Assembly: GCA_017984895.1 (NCBI GenBank)
Contig: JAGNYO010000012.1
Span: 1-52,729, forward strand
Source of the DNA: Sphingobium sp.
GTDB lineage: Bacteria; Pseudomonadota; Alphaproteobacteria; Sphingomonadales; Sphingomonadaceae
Direction: 5' to 3'
DNA: 52,729 nt
The notes under the pieces were generated by a model. That model made no database searches, had not been told where the DNA came from, and saw only the letters and a list, made by a program, of their open reading frames with translations. This document shows, piece by piece, positions 25,699 to 35,516 of this stretch. The stretch's first letter is position 1. Each line of letters starts with the position of its first letter. A program made the translations under genes and the position numbers.

Positions 25699-27008
25699 GC
25701 CTGATTCTCCTTACCGCGCACAGGGCCGCTATTCTCCGCCGCATCGAAGCGGCGCGCAAGTCCGATTTCCGGAAAGAGGCGCGACCACAGGGCCACCACA
25801 ATTATTGCCCCGATGCCGCCCGCGACCACCGTCGTCACGGGGCCAATCAGCGCCGCGACAAAGCCCGACTCTGCTTCGCCCAGTTCATTGGATGCGGAGA
25901 TGGTGAGCTGGGACACGCTGCTCACCCGTCCGCGCATTGCATCGGGCGTATAGACCTGGATCAGGGTCTGTCGCACGAATACCGAATACATGTCCGTCAC
26001 GCCGCACGCAAACAGTGCGGCGAACGCCACAGGCAGGGCGATGGCTATTGGCATGAAGGCGGTGAGGCCGAAAAGGACGGTCGCGCCGCCAAAGGCCGCC
26101 ACGGCGAGCAGCATATTGTTCCCGACATTTTCCTGCGGTGGCCTGAAGCCGAACCACAGGGCAGTCAAACCCGCCCCTGTGCCCATGGCGGCGGCCAAGA
26201 TGCCCAGTGCCTTTGGCCCTGCATGGAAAATATCATGGGCATATACTGGTAACAGCGCAGTCGATCCGGCGAGCAGCACCGCCATCAGGTCGAGTGTAAT
26301 GGTGCCCTGCACCAGGCGGTTGGTCCGCACATAGACCAAACCGTCAAGCATCTGGCGCAACGGATGGCGGCTCTGATCGCTCCCTGCGGGTGGAATGCGC
26401 GGGAGCAGCATGGTCGCAATTATCGCTATGCCGAACATGCCGACTGACAACATATGCGGCAGCCAGGGATGAACGGAATAGAGATAGCCGCCCAGCGCTG
26501 GGCCAGTTACCATGCCTGTCTGCCATACAAGCGACGACATCGCGACCGCGCGCGGTATCAGGTGCGGCGGCAGAAGGCGCGGCGCCATCGAGCTGAATGC
26601 CGGGCCAGTAAAGCAGCGGGATACGCCCAGCAGCGCTGCCATGGCGAACAGCAGGGGCAGGCTGATCCAGCCATCGTGGGTTGCCAGCCCCAAGATGGCG
26701 GTGCAGACCATCTGCAATGCTACCGAGGCGATTGCGACCTTGCGCCGGTCGATATGGTCCGCCGCCCACCCCGATAGCGGTGTCAGCAGAAAAAGCGGCA
26801 GAAACTGTGCAAAGCCAATGAGGCCGAGCTGCGCCGCCGCGGCATTGGTGTCCATCGTCAGCCGCGCGGTGGAGTAAGTTTGCCAGGCAATGACGAGCAT
26901 CAAACCATACTGGCCAAGAATCCCCGCGAACCGCGCAATCAGGTAGAGGCGAAAATCGCGCACATGCAGGGGGTGGGTAGGCGCTGTCGAACTGCTCATT
27001 CTGCTCAT
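25695..27008 (-). CDS. MFS transporter (EntS-like / MFS_3 type)
   Basis: About 437 residues with twelve predicted membrane helices. The family's loop after helix 2 appears as [17 protein letters not shown], and helix 1 opens with [19 protein letters not shown]. This resembles the enterobactin-exporter-like MFS group, but no substrate can be given. I chose the ATG at 27008 (GAGAG about 6 bases upstream); an ATG at 26999 and a GTG at 27014 are alternatives. Coupling to cysK by an ATGA overlap raises the possibility of export of cysteine or an O-acetylserine-related compound, which is only a guess. Confidence 0.85.
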   Translation of the reverse strand: MSRMSSSTAPTHPLHVRDFRLYLIARFAGILGQYGLMLVIAWQTYSTARLTMDTNAAAAQLGLIGFAQFLPLFLLTPLSGWAADHIDRRKVAIASVALQMVCTAILGLATHDGWISLPLLFAMAALLGVSRCFTGPAFSSMAPRLLPPHLIPRAVAMSSLVWQTGMVTGPALGGYLYSVHPWLPHMLSVGMFGIAIIATMLLPRIPPAGSDQSRHPLRQMLDGLVYVRTNRLVQGTITLDLMAVLLAGSTALLPVYAHDIFHAGPKALGILAAAMGTGAGLTALWFGFRPPQENVGNNMLLAVAAFGGATVLFGLTAFMPIAIALPVAFAALFACGVTDMYSVFVRQTLIQVYTPDAMRGRVSSVSQLTISASNELGEAESGFVAALIGPVTTVVAGGIGAIIVVALWSRLFPEIGLARRFDAAENSGPVRGKENQA

Positions 27009-27067
27009 GTGCACTCTCGCCGTCGCAGCGACAACCGGCTATATCTTGGGAAGCAACGAGAAAATCT

Positions 27068-29353
27068 TCAGCCGATGCTGATGAAGCTGTCGATCACCCG
27101 CTTGCGCCCGGCGCTGTCAAAGTCGATCTCGAGCTTGTTACCCTCCTGGCTGAGGATGATGCCATAGCCGAACTTCTGGTGAAACACGCGCATACCGACG
27201 GCGAGGTCGTCCCTGGCTTTCGCGGCGACAGAGGCAGTAGCGGACCGTGCATCCCGTGCACGAATATCTGGCGTGCCGATGCCGCCGGCTTGCGCCGCGC
27301 GCTGCCATCCGGGGCCGCGTCCTCCGCCCAATGCCACCTGGGCAAAGGGGTCTGGCCGCTCCATCCAGTTGGTGCGCCACAGGTTGACACCGCCCGTAAC
27401 GCTGCTCTGTTCGTCGATATGCTCAGGCGGCAGCTCGCCGATGAAGCGGGAGGGAATGGAGCTGGTCCATTGGCCATAGATGCGGCGGTTCGCGGCATGC
27501 AGGATCACGCAGCGCCGCCGCGCGCGGGTGATCGCGACATAAGCGAGGCGGCGTTCCTCCTCCAGCGCCGAAACGCCGCCCTCATCAAGCGAGCGCTGCG
27601 AGGGAAAGACTCCTTCCTCCCAGCCGGGCAGGAACACATGGCCAAATTCCAGCCCCTTGGCCGCATGGATAGTCATGATCGTGACCTTGGCGGTGTCCTC
27701 CGCCGCGTCGTTGTCCATCACCAGACTGACATGCTCAAGAAACGCGCTGAGCGTTTCATAATCCTCCATCGCGCGGGCAAGCTCGGAAAGATTTTCAAGC
27801 CGCCCCGATGCCTCGGCGCTTTTCTCCGCCTGAAGCATGGCGGTGTAGCCGCTTTCATCCAGTATGACGCGCGTCAGCTCTGCATGGGGCATCGTGGATG
27901 TCATGTCGCGCCAGCGGGCTATGGCCGAAACGAAGCCGGATAGCGCACGCCGCGCCTGTGGGGTCAGCTCGTCGCTATCGATCAGACGCGCGGCGGCGGT
28001 GAGCAGCGGGGTTTGCTCGGCGCGGGCGAGCCGGTGGATCTTTTCGATCGCCTTGTCGCCCAGCCCGCGCTTGGGCATGTTGACTATGCGCTCGAACGCC
28101 AGATCGTCCGCCGGTTGTGCAACAAGGCGCAGATAGCCAAGCGCATCGCGGATCTCCGCCCGCTCGTAGAAACGAAAACCGCCGACGATGCGATAGGGCA
28201 GGCCGATCTGAAGAAAGCGCTCCTCGAACTCGCGTGTCTGAAACTGCGCGCGCACGAGGATCGCGAATTCATCGAGCGGCTGGCCGTCCAGATTACGCTG
28301 CTCCACCTCCTCGCTGACGGTGCGGGCTTCCTCCGCGCCATCCCACACCCCGAGTACGCGCACTTTCTCGCCCTGCTCCTCTTGTGTCCACAAGGTCTTG
28401 CCCAGCCGCGCGCTATTGCCCGCGATCACCCCCGATGCCGCGCCGAGGATATGGGGCGTGGAGCGATAATTCTGCTCCAGCCGCACAATCTTCGCACCCG
28501 GAAAATCCCTCTCGAACCGCAATATGTTGGTCACTTCCGCGCCGCGCCAGCTATAGATGCTCTGGTCGTCATCACCCACGCAGCAGATATTCTTGCGCTC
28601 CTGCGCCAGCAGGCGCAGCCACAGATATTGCGCGCTATTGGTGTCCTGATACTCGTCTACCATGATATAGCGGAAACGGGTCTGATAGTGTTCAAGCACC
28701 TCCCGTTCCTTGCGTAGCAGGCTGAGGGGATGCAGCAGCAAGTCGCCGAAGTCGCAGGCATTCAGTGTCATCAACCGTGCCTGATAGGCGGCATACATTT
28801 TCTGCCCCCGGCCATTGGCGTAAAGCTCGCCTTCTTCGGCACCAATGTCCACAGGGGTAAGACCCTTGTTCTTCCACTGGTCGATCAGGCCGGCAAGCTG
28901 CCGCGCGGGCCAGCGCTTCTCGTCCAGTCCCTCCACCTGGATGAGCTGCTTCAGCAGGCGGAGCTGATCGTCGGTGTCGAGAATCGAGAAATTATTGTGC
29001 AGGCCCATCAGTTCGGCGTGACGGCGCAGCATCCGTGCGCCGATGCTGTGGAATGTCCCGAGCCAGGGCATCCCCTCCACCGCCGCGCCGATCAGGCGTC
29101 CCACGCGTTCCTTCATTTCCCGCGCCGCCTTGTTGGTGAAGGTGACGGCGAGGATTTCGCTGGGGTAGGCCCGGCGGGTGGCGATCAGATGCGCGAGCCG
29201 CGCGGTCAGCGCTGCGGTCTTGCCGGTGCCTGCCCCTGCCAGCACCAGTAGTGGCCCTTCACTGGTCAGCACCGCGTCGCGCTGCGGCGGGTTGAGGCCA
29301 GCAATATAGGGCGGCTCTTGGTCGGTCATCAATGGGGAAGGCTGCACGGTCAT
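27068..29353 (-). CDS. UvrD/PcrA/Rep-family superfamily 1 DNA helicase
   Basis: A 761-residue ATP-dependent 3'-5' DNA helicase for repair and replication. Motifs in order: Q-motif LNPPQRDAV, I LAGAGTGKTAALTARL, Ia VTFTNKAAREMKERV, II MVDEYQDTNSAQYLWL, III GDDDQSIYSWRGAEV, IV LEQNYRS, V TIHAAKGLEFGHVFLPG, VI RRLAYVAITRARR. The C-terminal Tudor-like tail GMRVFHQKFGYGIILSQEGN, which in PcrA/UvrD binds RNA polymerase, is present. Start at ATG 29353; ATG 29329 (MTDQEPPY) is possible and neither has a clear ribosome binding site. Confidence 0.95.
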   Translation of the reverse strand: MTVQPSPLMTDQEPPYIAGLNPPQRDAVLTSEGPLLVLAGAGTGKTAALTARLAHLIATRRAYPSEILAVTFTNKAAREMKERVGRLIGAAVEGMPWLGTFHSIGARMLRRHAELMGLHNNFSILDTDDQLRLLKQLIQVEGLDEKRWPARQLAGLIDQWKNKGLTPVDIGAEEGELYANGRGQKMYAAYQARLMTLNACDFGDLLLHPLSLLRKEREVLEHYQTRFRYIMVDEYQDTNSAQYLWLRLLAQERKNICCVGDDDQSIYSWRGAEVTNILRFERDFPGAKIVRLEQNYRSTPHILGAASGVIAGNSARLGKTLWTQEEQGEKVRVLGVWDGAEEARTVSEEVEQRNLDGQPLDEFAILVRAQFQTREFEERFLQIGLPYRIVGGFRFYERAEIRDALGYLRLVAQPADDLAFERIVNMPKRGLGDKAIEKIHRLARAEQTPLLTAAARLIDSDELTPQARRALSGFVSAIARWRDMTSTMPHAELTRVILDESGYTAMLQAEKSAEASGRLENLSELARAMEDYETLSAFLEHVSLVMDNDAAEDTAKVTIMTIHAAKGLEFGHVFLPGWEEGVFPSQRSLDEGGVSALEEERRLAYVAITRARRRCVILHAANRRIYGQWTSSIPSRFIGELPPEHIDEQSSVTGGVNLWRTNWMERPDPFAQVALGGGRGPGWQRAAQAGGIGTPDIRARDARSATASVAAKARDDLAVGMRVFHQKFGYGIILSQEGNKLEIDFDSAGRKRVIDSFISIG

Positions 29354-29524
29354 GGTCGAACAATTAGGGAACAAATACGGCGGGAGCAAGGGCCGATCTG
29401 GGAGGGGGATGCGATGAATGCCGGGCCGCATGGGGTAGGCCGTTAAGATAGGTTAACAAAACGGGAACTGTCCGGGCGGTTGAGGCTTTGAGGAGGGGTA
29501 GGATCTCGTATCAGGAGAATGAGC

Positions 29525-29983
29525 ATGAAGAGAATCACATTATTGGGATCGGCTGCATTGTTATGCGTCACGCCACTGGCCTATGCGCAGTCGCAAGCGA
29601 TGGATCAGCCGCCGACCGATCCATCCGCGCCGCTGCCTACCTCGCCGACAGACGTGCCGCCAGCGCCATCTTCGCCGACCGGGGCTCCTCCGGGAGATAC
29701 CACCATGCCACCGGCGGGTGACACTATGCCCCCGGCGCCTCCTCAGTCCCCTAATATGGGTGATCCTATGGCACCCGCGCCGACCCAATCACCCACCATG
29801 CCGTCACAGTCCCAGAGCATGCCTATGAGTCAGCCCTCCACTCCCTCCTCCTCCGCAATGGGATCGACCTCTTCTCCGGGGTCGTCGATGCAGGATTATC
29901 CACTGTGCAGCCGGACAGTAACCGATCACTGCATGCAACCAAGCGAGGCACCGCGCGGATATGCGCGCAAGAAAAGACGGTAA
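29525..29983 (+). CDS. Secreted Pro/Ser/Met-rich protein with conserved-looking Cys tail
   Basis: A 152-residue protein with a signal peptide (MKRITLLGSAALLCVTPLAY, then AQ). A low-complexity middle rich in Pro, Ser, Thr, Met and Gln is probably unfolded. It ends with YPLCSRTVTDHCMQ and a basic tail RGYARKKRR. The tail with two Cys looks like a small disulfide motif that I have the impression of in other sphingomonad secreted proteins, but I cannot name a family. AGGAG lies 7 bases before the chosen ATG. It stops 12 bases before the end of rsmD on the other strand. Confidence 0.7.
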   Translation: MKRITLLGSAALLCVTPLAYAQSQAMDQPPTDPSAPLPTSPTDVPPAPSSPTGAPPGDTTMPPAGDTMPPAPPQSPNMGDPMAPAPTQSPTMPSQSQSMPMSQPSTPSSSAMGSTSSPGSSMQDYPLCSRTVTDHCMQPSEAPRGYARKKRR

Positions 29984-29995
29984 CACTCTCTAAGC

Positions 29996-30547
29996 TCAGG
30001 CAAGGCGCAGTAAATGAAGCCGCGCTTTGCCTGTATCGCGCACCGTCTCGACATCGAAGCCCTGCACAATAACATCCTCGCGTCGGCTCGTCTCAATGCT
30101 GATCCAGCTGTGTGGGCCTAGCCAGCCGAGGCGGGCAAGCTTGTCCAGCGCCACACTGCCCGCTCCGCTGTCATAGGGTGGGTCCATAAGTATGAGGTCC
30201 AGACCTGCGGGCGCAGGGCCGAGCGCCATGACGGATGTCGCGCGGATGTCGGCGCGAGGGTCAGCGCGGCCTAGCCCCAGTTTTTCGGTATTGGCGCGTA
30301 GTGAATCCAGTGCAGCCTTGTCCTGCTCGACAAACAAACATGAGCCTGCCCCGCGTGACAATGCTTCCAGCCCCAAAGCGCCGGACCCTGCGAAGAAATC
30401 GCCCACCGCCAGCCCCTCGAAGCTACCCAGACGGCTAGTGAGCATCGAGAACAACGCCTCGCGCGTGCGGTCCGCCGTCGGGCGGGTGGTGTCTCCTTTA
30501 GGCGCGATCAGAGTTCGCCCGCGCCATTTGCCAGAGATAATCCTCAT
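29996..30547 (-). CDS. rsmD: 16S rRNA (guanine966-N2)-methyltransferase
   Basis: A 183-residue SAM methyltransferase that modifies G966 of 16S rRNA in the 30S subunit. Seen: MRIISGKWRGRTL and RPTADRTREALFSML at the N-terminus, SAM site DFFAGSGALGLEALSRG and the catalytic MDPPY. Length is normal. The start overlaps the stop of the pseudouridine synthase gene by 4 bases (ATGA), so two rRNA-modifying enzymes are made from one operon. Confidence 0.95.
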   Translation of the reverse strand: MRIISGKWRGRTLIAPKGDTTRPTADRTREALFSMLTSRLGSFEGLAVGDFFAGSGALGLEALSRGAGSCLFVEQDKAALDSLRANTEKLGLGRADPRADIRATSVMALGPAPAGLDLILMDPPYDSGAGSVALDKLARLGWLGPHSWISIETSRREDVIVQGFDVETVRDTGKARLHLLRLA

Positions 30548-31491
30548 TTCTTGAGCTTTTTCAGCGCCGCTAGAAAGCGGTCAAGATCCCCGCGCCTTAT
30601 TTCCACTAGTGCGCCCGGCGTGCTGTCCGCTAGATCGAACGGGCCATAATGCGTGCGGATGAGACGGCTGACGGTGAGGCCGAGATACTCCAGCACGCGC
30701 CGCACCTCACGGTTTTTGCCCTCGGTTAGCTTCATCTCGATCCACTTGTTGTGGCCGGTGCTGCGCTCCAGATTCGCGTCGATGCGGCCATAGCGCATGC
30801 CGTCTATCTCCACCCCCTCAATAAGGCTTTCGAGCTGATCCTGGGTGACTGGGCCAAAGGCCCGCGCGCGATAGGTGCGCTCTATGCCGGTCGACGGCAG
30901 CTCCAGCGTACGCTTCAGCCCGCCGTCATTGGTGAGCATCAGCAGGCCTTCGGTGGTCATGTCCAGCCGCCCGATCGGCATCAGGCGCGGCAGATCCTTG
31001 GGCAGGAAATCATAGATCGTCTTGCGGCCCGAGAAATCCCGCTCCGCCGTGAGGCAGCCAGACGGCTTGTGAAACAGGAACAGCCGTGTCTGCTCTGTCT
31101 CGCCCACTGGCGCGCCATCGACCGTGACGCCGCTCAATGACGTGAGCAAAGTTGCGGGGGTGATCAGCACTTCGCCGTGCAATGCGATGCGCCCCTCCGC
31201 GATCATCCGCTCGATCTCGCGGCGCGAGGCGATTCCTGCACGGGCGAGCAATTTGGCGATACGGTGCTCTTCGCGCCCGCCCTCGGACCGAGGCTCAACG
31301 GCAGAGGATGCGCGCGGCGGCGCTTTCCTGAAAGTGGGCTTTTTGGGTGGGGCGCCCTTGGCGGCGGCAGGATGATCGGCTCTGGCCTTGTCAGGCGCGG
31401 GCTTTTCCGCGCGGCGCGGCGGGCGGGCGGACGCGGGCTTGGCGGCGGGCTTGCGCGGGGGGCGTGAGGGTGGCTTCATCGCATCGCCCAT
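30544..31491 (-). CDS. Pseudouridine synthase, RsuA/RluB/E/F family, with basic Pro/Ala/Lys-rich N-terminus
   Basis: About 315 residues. The first 85 or so are low complexity (Pro, Ala, Lys, Arg), probably disordered and RNA-binding. An S4 domain follows (RIAKLLARAGIASRREIERM), then the catalytic domain with the Asp of PIGRLDMTTEGLLMLTNDG and KWIEMKLTEGKNREVRR. The domain order matches RluB (23S rRNA U2605), but RluE/RluF are not excluded. The start is uncertain: ATG 31491 or ATG 31479. Confidence 0.85.
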   Translation of the reverse strand: MGDAMKPPSRPPRKPAAKPASARPPRRAEKPAPDKARADHPAAAKGAPPKKPTFRKAPPRASSAVEPRSEGGREEHRIAKLLARAGIASRREIERMIAEGRIALHGEVLITPATLLTSLSGVTVDGAPVGETEQTRLFLFHKPSGCLTAERDFSGRKTIYDFLPKDLPRLMPIGRLDMTTEGLLMLTNDGGLKRTLELPSTGIERTYRARAFGPVTQDQLESLIEGVEIDGMRYGRIDANLERSTGHNKWIEMKLTEGKNREVRRVLEYLGLTVSRLIRTHYGPFDLADSTPGALVEIRRGDLDRFLAALKKLKK

Positions 31492-31578
31492 GCCCGACTC
31501 TGCGCCCAAGAGCAACGTGCGTTGCCCTTCGCCGCAAAGTCATTACAACCAGCACACTGCATCGGGAGGGTTCGGGAT

Positions 31579-33243
31579 ATGGCGACGGCCGCGATAAAGA
31601 CATCGGCACTGGCGCGGGCGCGGGCGGTGCTTGGCAACCCCAAGACCGGCTATATGACGCTGTTCGGCTTTGGCTCTGGCCTGCCCTATGCGCTGTTGCT
31701 CGGCACGCTGACAGCATGGCTGACGGATGCGAAAGTGGACCTTGAGACGATGGGTGTCATCTCGCTCATCGGCCTGTCTTATGCTTTCAAGTTTTTATGG
31801 TCGCCGCTGCTGGATCGGCTCTCGCTGCCCGGCTTCGCCAAGCTGGGGCGGCGCAAGCAGTGGATTGTCCCCGCCCAGTTTCTGCTGGGGGTGATGCTGC
31901 TGACGATGGCGCAGATGGACCCGCTGAACGCCATTGGGATGTTCTCGCTCTGCGCTGGGATCGGCGCGTTTGCCTCGGCGACGCAGGACATCGTGATCGA
32001 CGCCTGGCGAGTCGATGTGGCGGGGGAGGACGCGCCGGTCGATACGCTCTCGACCGTTTATCAGCTGGGATACCGCGCGGCGGTGTTGCTCGGCGGGGCG
32101 CTGGCGCTGTTCATGGCGGACGCGTGGGGCTGGGTGCCGGTCTATAGCCTGATGGGCTGCGTGATGCTGGGCCTGGGGGTATTGAGCATCTTCGCGCCGG
32201 AGAGCGCCAACGCCACCGAGCGCGCGGAGCAGGAGGGGCATGAGCTGCGCGCGGCGGGCCATTTGAGCCCGAAGGTGCGCGCGGTGGCGCTGGGGCTGGT
32301 CGGCACCTTCTGGGCGGTGTCGTTGGGGCTGGTGCTGTATTACATGATCGCCTCGCTCGCGCTCCCTGCCGATCAACGACCGGACAGCAGCAGCTTCATC
32401 AAGGTGCAGGGTCCGGTGATCGTGCTGGCGACGGTGGTAATCCCCGCGATCATCGCCGCCGTGCTGGCGCGCTGGCAGGCCAAGGGCCACTATGTGCTGC
32501 GGCAGGCGGAACCGGCGCGCAGCATAAGCGACCGCGCGCTCGATCATGGCTATCGCGCGCTGGTGTTGCCGCTCATAGACATCATGGGGCGGCTCGGCTG
32601 GGCAGCAGTGCTGGTGATGGCGCTGGTGCTGACCTATCGGTTGACGGACACGATCTGGGGCAGCTTCGCCTCGCCCTTTTACCTGACCGAGCTGGGCTAT
32701 ACGAAAAGCGAGATGGCGGTGGCGTCGAAGTTTTTCGGCGTGGGCGCGCTGATGCTGGGCGTGGCGCTGGGCGGGATCTGCATGGCGTGGCTGGGCCGCA
32801 TGGCGACGATGACGCTGGGCGCGTTGACGGCGGCGCTGACTAACCTTCTTTATGCGGACCTCTCGACCGGCGGCCATGTGATGGCGGCAAGCGCGCGGCT
32901 GACCGGTTTTAGCTGGGCGGTCGAGCATCTGGGCGGTGACGAGCGCATGGCGAAGCTGATGCTCGCGATCGGCGGAGAGAATATCGCGGGCGGGTTGGCG
33001 GGCACGGCACTGGTGGCTTACTTAAGCTCCATTACGTCAAAGGGTTACAGCGCGGTGCAATATGCGCTGCTCTCCTCGCTCACCTTCCTGATGGGGACGC
33101 TGGGGCGCGGTGCGCTAGGCCAGATGATCGAAGCCCAAGGCTATTATGCCGTGTTTATTTTCGTGACGTGGCTGGGCTTTATCGCCGTGGCGCTGTGTGT
33201 GGTGGAGTGGATGCGGCAGGGGCGCGCTCAATCCGGCAGTTGA
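31579..33243 (+). CDS. ampG: AmpG-like muropeptide permease (MFS)
   Basis: A 554-residue inner-membrane transporter with about 12-14 helices, of the family that brings anhydro-muropeptides back for peptidoglycan recycling. Seen: NPKTGYMTLFGFGSGLPYAL, the AmpG hallmark opening (GFxSGLPxxL), LLDRLSLP after helix 2, QDIVIDAWRVD and SPFYLTELGYTKSEMA. GGGAGGG lies about 9 bases before the ATG. It is divergent from the pseudouridine synthase gene and its last 16 bases overlap the end of folC on the other strand. Confidence 0.88.
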   Translation: MATAAIKTSALARARAVLGNPKTGYMTLFGFGSGLPYALLLGTLTAWLTDAKVDLETMGVISLIGLSYAFKFLWSPLLDRLSLPGFAKLGRRKQWIVPAQFLLGVMLLTMAQMDPLNAIGMFSLCAGIGAFASATQDIVIDAWRVDVAGEDAPVDTLSTVYQLGYRAAVLLGGALALFMADAWGWVPVYSLMGCVMLGLGVLSIFAPESANATERAEQEGHELRAAGHLSPKVRAVALGLVGTFWAVSLGLVLYYMIASLALPADQRPDSSSFIKVQGPVIVLATVVIPAIIAAVLARWQAKGHYVLRQAEPARSISDRALDHGYRALVLPLIDIMGRLGWAAVLVMALVLTYRLTDTIWGSFASPFYLTELGYTKSEMAVASKFFGVGALMLGVALGGICMAWLGRMATMTLGALTAALTNLLYADLSTGGHVMAASARLTGFSWAVEHLGGDERMAKLMLAIGGENIAGGLAGTALVAYLSSITSKGYSAVQYALLSSLTFLMGTLGRGALGQMIEAQGYYAVFIFVTWLGFIAVALCVVEWMRQGRAQSGS

Positions 33244-34541
33244 TCGTTCGCCTTCAGCACTTCACCCGCGAGATAGAGTGAGCCGGTGATGAGCAGCGGG
33301 CCGTCCGCCTCTGCAAGCGCGTCTGCGGCGTCATGGAGGCTGGCGTGTGCGCTGTGGGCGATGCCCCGTTCACTTGCGACCGCCGCGAATACCTCCGGCC
33401 CATGATGCGCGTGGCCTTCCACCGGCACGCTATGGATCGCGCCGATATGGGGGCGCAGCGGCGCGAGGAAACCGGCAACATCCTTGTTCGCCAACATGCC
33501 GATGAGCAGCGTGAGCCTCTCGTCACCCGGCAGCGCGGAGTCGAAAAAGCGCGCGATGGCTTCTCCCGCTGCCGGATTGTGTCCGCCATCGAGCCAGATT
33601 GCGCGCGCTTCCCCCAGCCGCGCGACCAGCGGCCCGCCTGAGAGGCATTGCAGCCGCGCGGGCCAATGCGCCCAGAGCGGCGCGGCGTTGAGCGCGGCCT
33701 CGCCGATGTGCAGCGCCTCCTGATGCCGCAGCATCGCCAACGCTAGCGCGAGATTGGTCACTTGATGCGGACCCGCAAGGCGCGGCAGCGGTGTGTCGAT
33801 CCGCCCCGCCTCATCGCGGTAATGCAGGCGCTCGCGATAAAGCGCGGCGTCCCACGCGTCTTTCATCGGCAGCCAGCGCGCGCCCGCATCCGCCGCCGCA
33901 TGCGCGATCACGCCCGCGATATGCGGCTCATAGGCCAGTGTGACGAGTGGAGCGCCGGATTTGGCGATGCCTGCTTTTTCCGTCGCAATGGCCTTGAGGT
34001 CGGTACCCAGAAACGCCTCGTGATCCATGCCCAGTTGCGCGATGCCGCACACGGCGGGCGCGGGGATCACGTTGGTGGCGTCGAGCCTGCCGCCCAGTCC
34101 CACCTCGATAATGCAGGCATCGGCCGTATGTTCGGCAAAGGCGAGGAAGGCGGCGGCGGTGGTCGCCTCGAAAAAGCTGGGGCCGATGTCGCCCGCGGTA
34201 TCCAGCACGCGCTCAAGATAGGCGGCGAGGCGCGCGTCGTCGATCAGCCTGTCGTTCAGCCGAATGCGCTCATTAAAGCGTACCAGATGCGGCGAGGTGT
34301 AGGCGTGGACGCTATACCCCTCCGCCTGCAACGCCGCACGCAGGAACGCGCAGGTCGAACCCTTGCCATTGGTCCCCGCGACATGGAACACTGGCGGCAG
34401 GGCGAGGTGCGGATCGCCGAGGTTTGCGAGCAGCCGCGTGATCCGCTCCAGCCCCAGCACATCCGCGCCGGGGGAGAGGCTCGTCAGCCGGTCAAGCTGC
34501 GCCTGCACCTCCGGCGAATCAGATACTGCGTGGTCAGCCAC
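33228..34541 (-). CDS. folC: Bifunctional dihydrofolate synthase / folylpolyglutamate synthase
   Basis: A 437-residue Mur-ligase-type enzyme that adds glutamate to dihydropteroate and to folates. Seen: FHVAGTNGKGSTCAFL (P-loop), YTSPHLVRFNERI, IEVGLGGRLDATNV, LGMDHEAFLG, and the C-terminal DGGHNPAAGEA. The start is GTG with GGAGGGGGAG about 6 bases upstream. It is the last gene of the block trpF-trpB-trpA-accD-folC but is set off from accD by 120 bases of repeats. Confidence 0.93.
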   Translation of the reverse strand: MADHAVSDSPEVQAQLDRLTSLSPGADVLGLERITRLLANLGDPHLALPPVFHVAGTNGKGSTCAFLRAALQAEGYSVHAYTSPHLVRFNERIRLNDRLIDDARLAAYLERVLDTAGDIGPSFFEATTAAAFLAFAEHTADACIIEVGLGGRLDATNVIPAPAVCGIAQLGMDHEAFLGTDLKAIATEKAGIAKSGAPLVTLAYEPHIAGVIAHAAADAGARWLPMKDAWDAALYRERLHYRDEAGRIDTPLPRLAGPHQVTNLALALAMLRHQEALHIGEAALNAAPLWAHWPARLQCLSGGPLVARLGEARAIWLDGGHNPAAGEAIARFFDSALPGDERLTLLIGMLANKDVAGFLAPLRPHIGAIHSVPVEGHAHHGPEVFAAVASERGIAHSAHASLHDAADALAEADGPLLITGSLYLAGEVLKANDQLPD

Positions 34542-34549
34542 GACTTACT

Positions 34550-34652
34550 CCCCCTCCCTTTCAAGGGAGGGGGCCGGGGGATGGGTATCGGCCAGGTTCA
34601 TCATGTTTCGTTTCATCGCCCCCACCCCAACCCCTCCCCTAAAGGGGAGGGG
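34550..34652. repeat. Paired inverted REP-like elements (BIME-like) between accD and folC
   Basis: Two GC-rich hairpins face each other. The first (34550-34573) has an 11-base perfect stem CCCCCTCCCTT/AAGGGAGGGGG with a 2-base loop. The second (34631-34652) has a 9-base perfect stem CCCCTCCCC/GGGGAGGGG with loop TAAA. The sequence beside the first (CCGGGGGATGGGT) corresponds, reversed and complemented, to that beside the second (ACCCCAACC region). This is the head-to-head layout of REP pairs. They may stabilise or attenuate the message between the two genes. Confidence 0.65.
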
Positions 34653-34661
34653 GTTTGTTGT

Positions 34662-35516
34662 TCACGCCGCCTTCTTGGGCATCAGATAGCAGGCAACCTG
34701 CGCCAGCCGCTCGCGCAGCTCCTTGCGGTGGACCACCATGTCGATCATGCCGTGGGCGAGGAGATATTCGGCGCGCTGGAACCCTTCGGGCAGCTTTTCG
34801 CGGATCGTGCTCTCGATCACGCGCTGGCCCGCGAAGCCGATCAGCGCGTTCGGCTCCGCGATCTGGATATCGCCCAGCATCGCATAGCTCGCCGTGACGC
34901 CGCCGGTGGTGGGGTCGGTCAGCACCACGATATAAGGCAGACCCGCATCGTGCAGTTTCTGGATTGCGACTGTGGCGCGCGGCATTTGCATGAGCGACAA
35001 GATGCCCTCCTGCATGCGCGCGCCGCCGGCCGCCGTGAAGATAACATAGGGGCATTTGCGCGCGATCGCTTCCTCCACGCCCTGCACGAACGCCGCGCCG
35101 ACCGCGACGCCCATCGATCCGCCCATATATGCGAAGTTCTGCACGCCCATCACGATGGCCTGCCCGTCGACCGTCCCGCAGGCGTTGATCAGCGCGTCAT
35201 GATCGCCAGTCGATGCGCGCGCGGCCTTGATGCGGTCGGTATATTTCTTGGTGTCGCGGAACTTGAGCGGATCTTCGCGCACCTGCGGCGTGGGGAGGGT
35301 TTGCGCGCTGCCTTCGTCCAGTATCTGAGTAAAGCGCTCCTTCGCGCCGATGCGGCCGTGATGATCGCACTTCGGGCAGACCGAAAGATTTTCCTCCCAC
35401 TCGCGGGTGAAAATCATCTGCTGACAGCCGGGGCATTTGTGCCACAGCGTATCGGTGCTGCTCTCCTTCTTGGCGATGAAGGGGATCGCCTTGCGGACGC
35501 GGCTGAGCCAGCTCAT
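34662..35516 (-). CDS. accD: Acetyl-CoA carboxylase carboxyltransferase subunit beta
   Basis: A 284-residue subunit that with AccA transfers carboxyl from biotin to acetyl-CoA, the first step of fatty acid synthesis. Seen: the zinc ribbon C-PGC ... CPKC (residues about 28-51), [57 protein letters not shown] and [20 protein letters not shown]. Complete and of normal length. It overlaps trpA by 4 bases. Confidence 0.96.
   Translation of the reverse strand: MSWLSRVRKAIPFIAKKESSTDTLWHKCPGCQQMIFTREWEENLSVCPKCDHHGRIGAKERFTQILDEGSAQTLPTPQVREDPLKFRDTKKYTDRIKAARASTGDHDALINACGTVDGQAIVMGVQNFAYMGGSMGVAVGAAFVQGVEEAIARKCPYVIFTAAGGARMQEGILSLMQMPRATVAIQKLHDAGLPYIVVLTDPTTGGVTASYAMLGDIQIAEPNALIGFAGQRVIESTIREKLPEGFQRAEYLLAHGMIDMVVHRKELRERLAQVACYLMPKKAA

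Noticed and set aside
34550..34652. CRISPR-like repeats
   Set aside because: Only two units in opposite orientation, GC-rich, no spacers of constant length and no cas genes.
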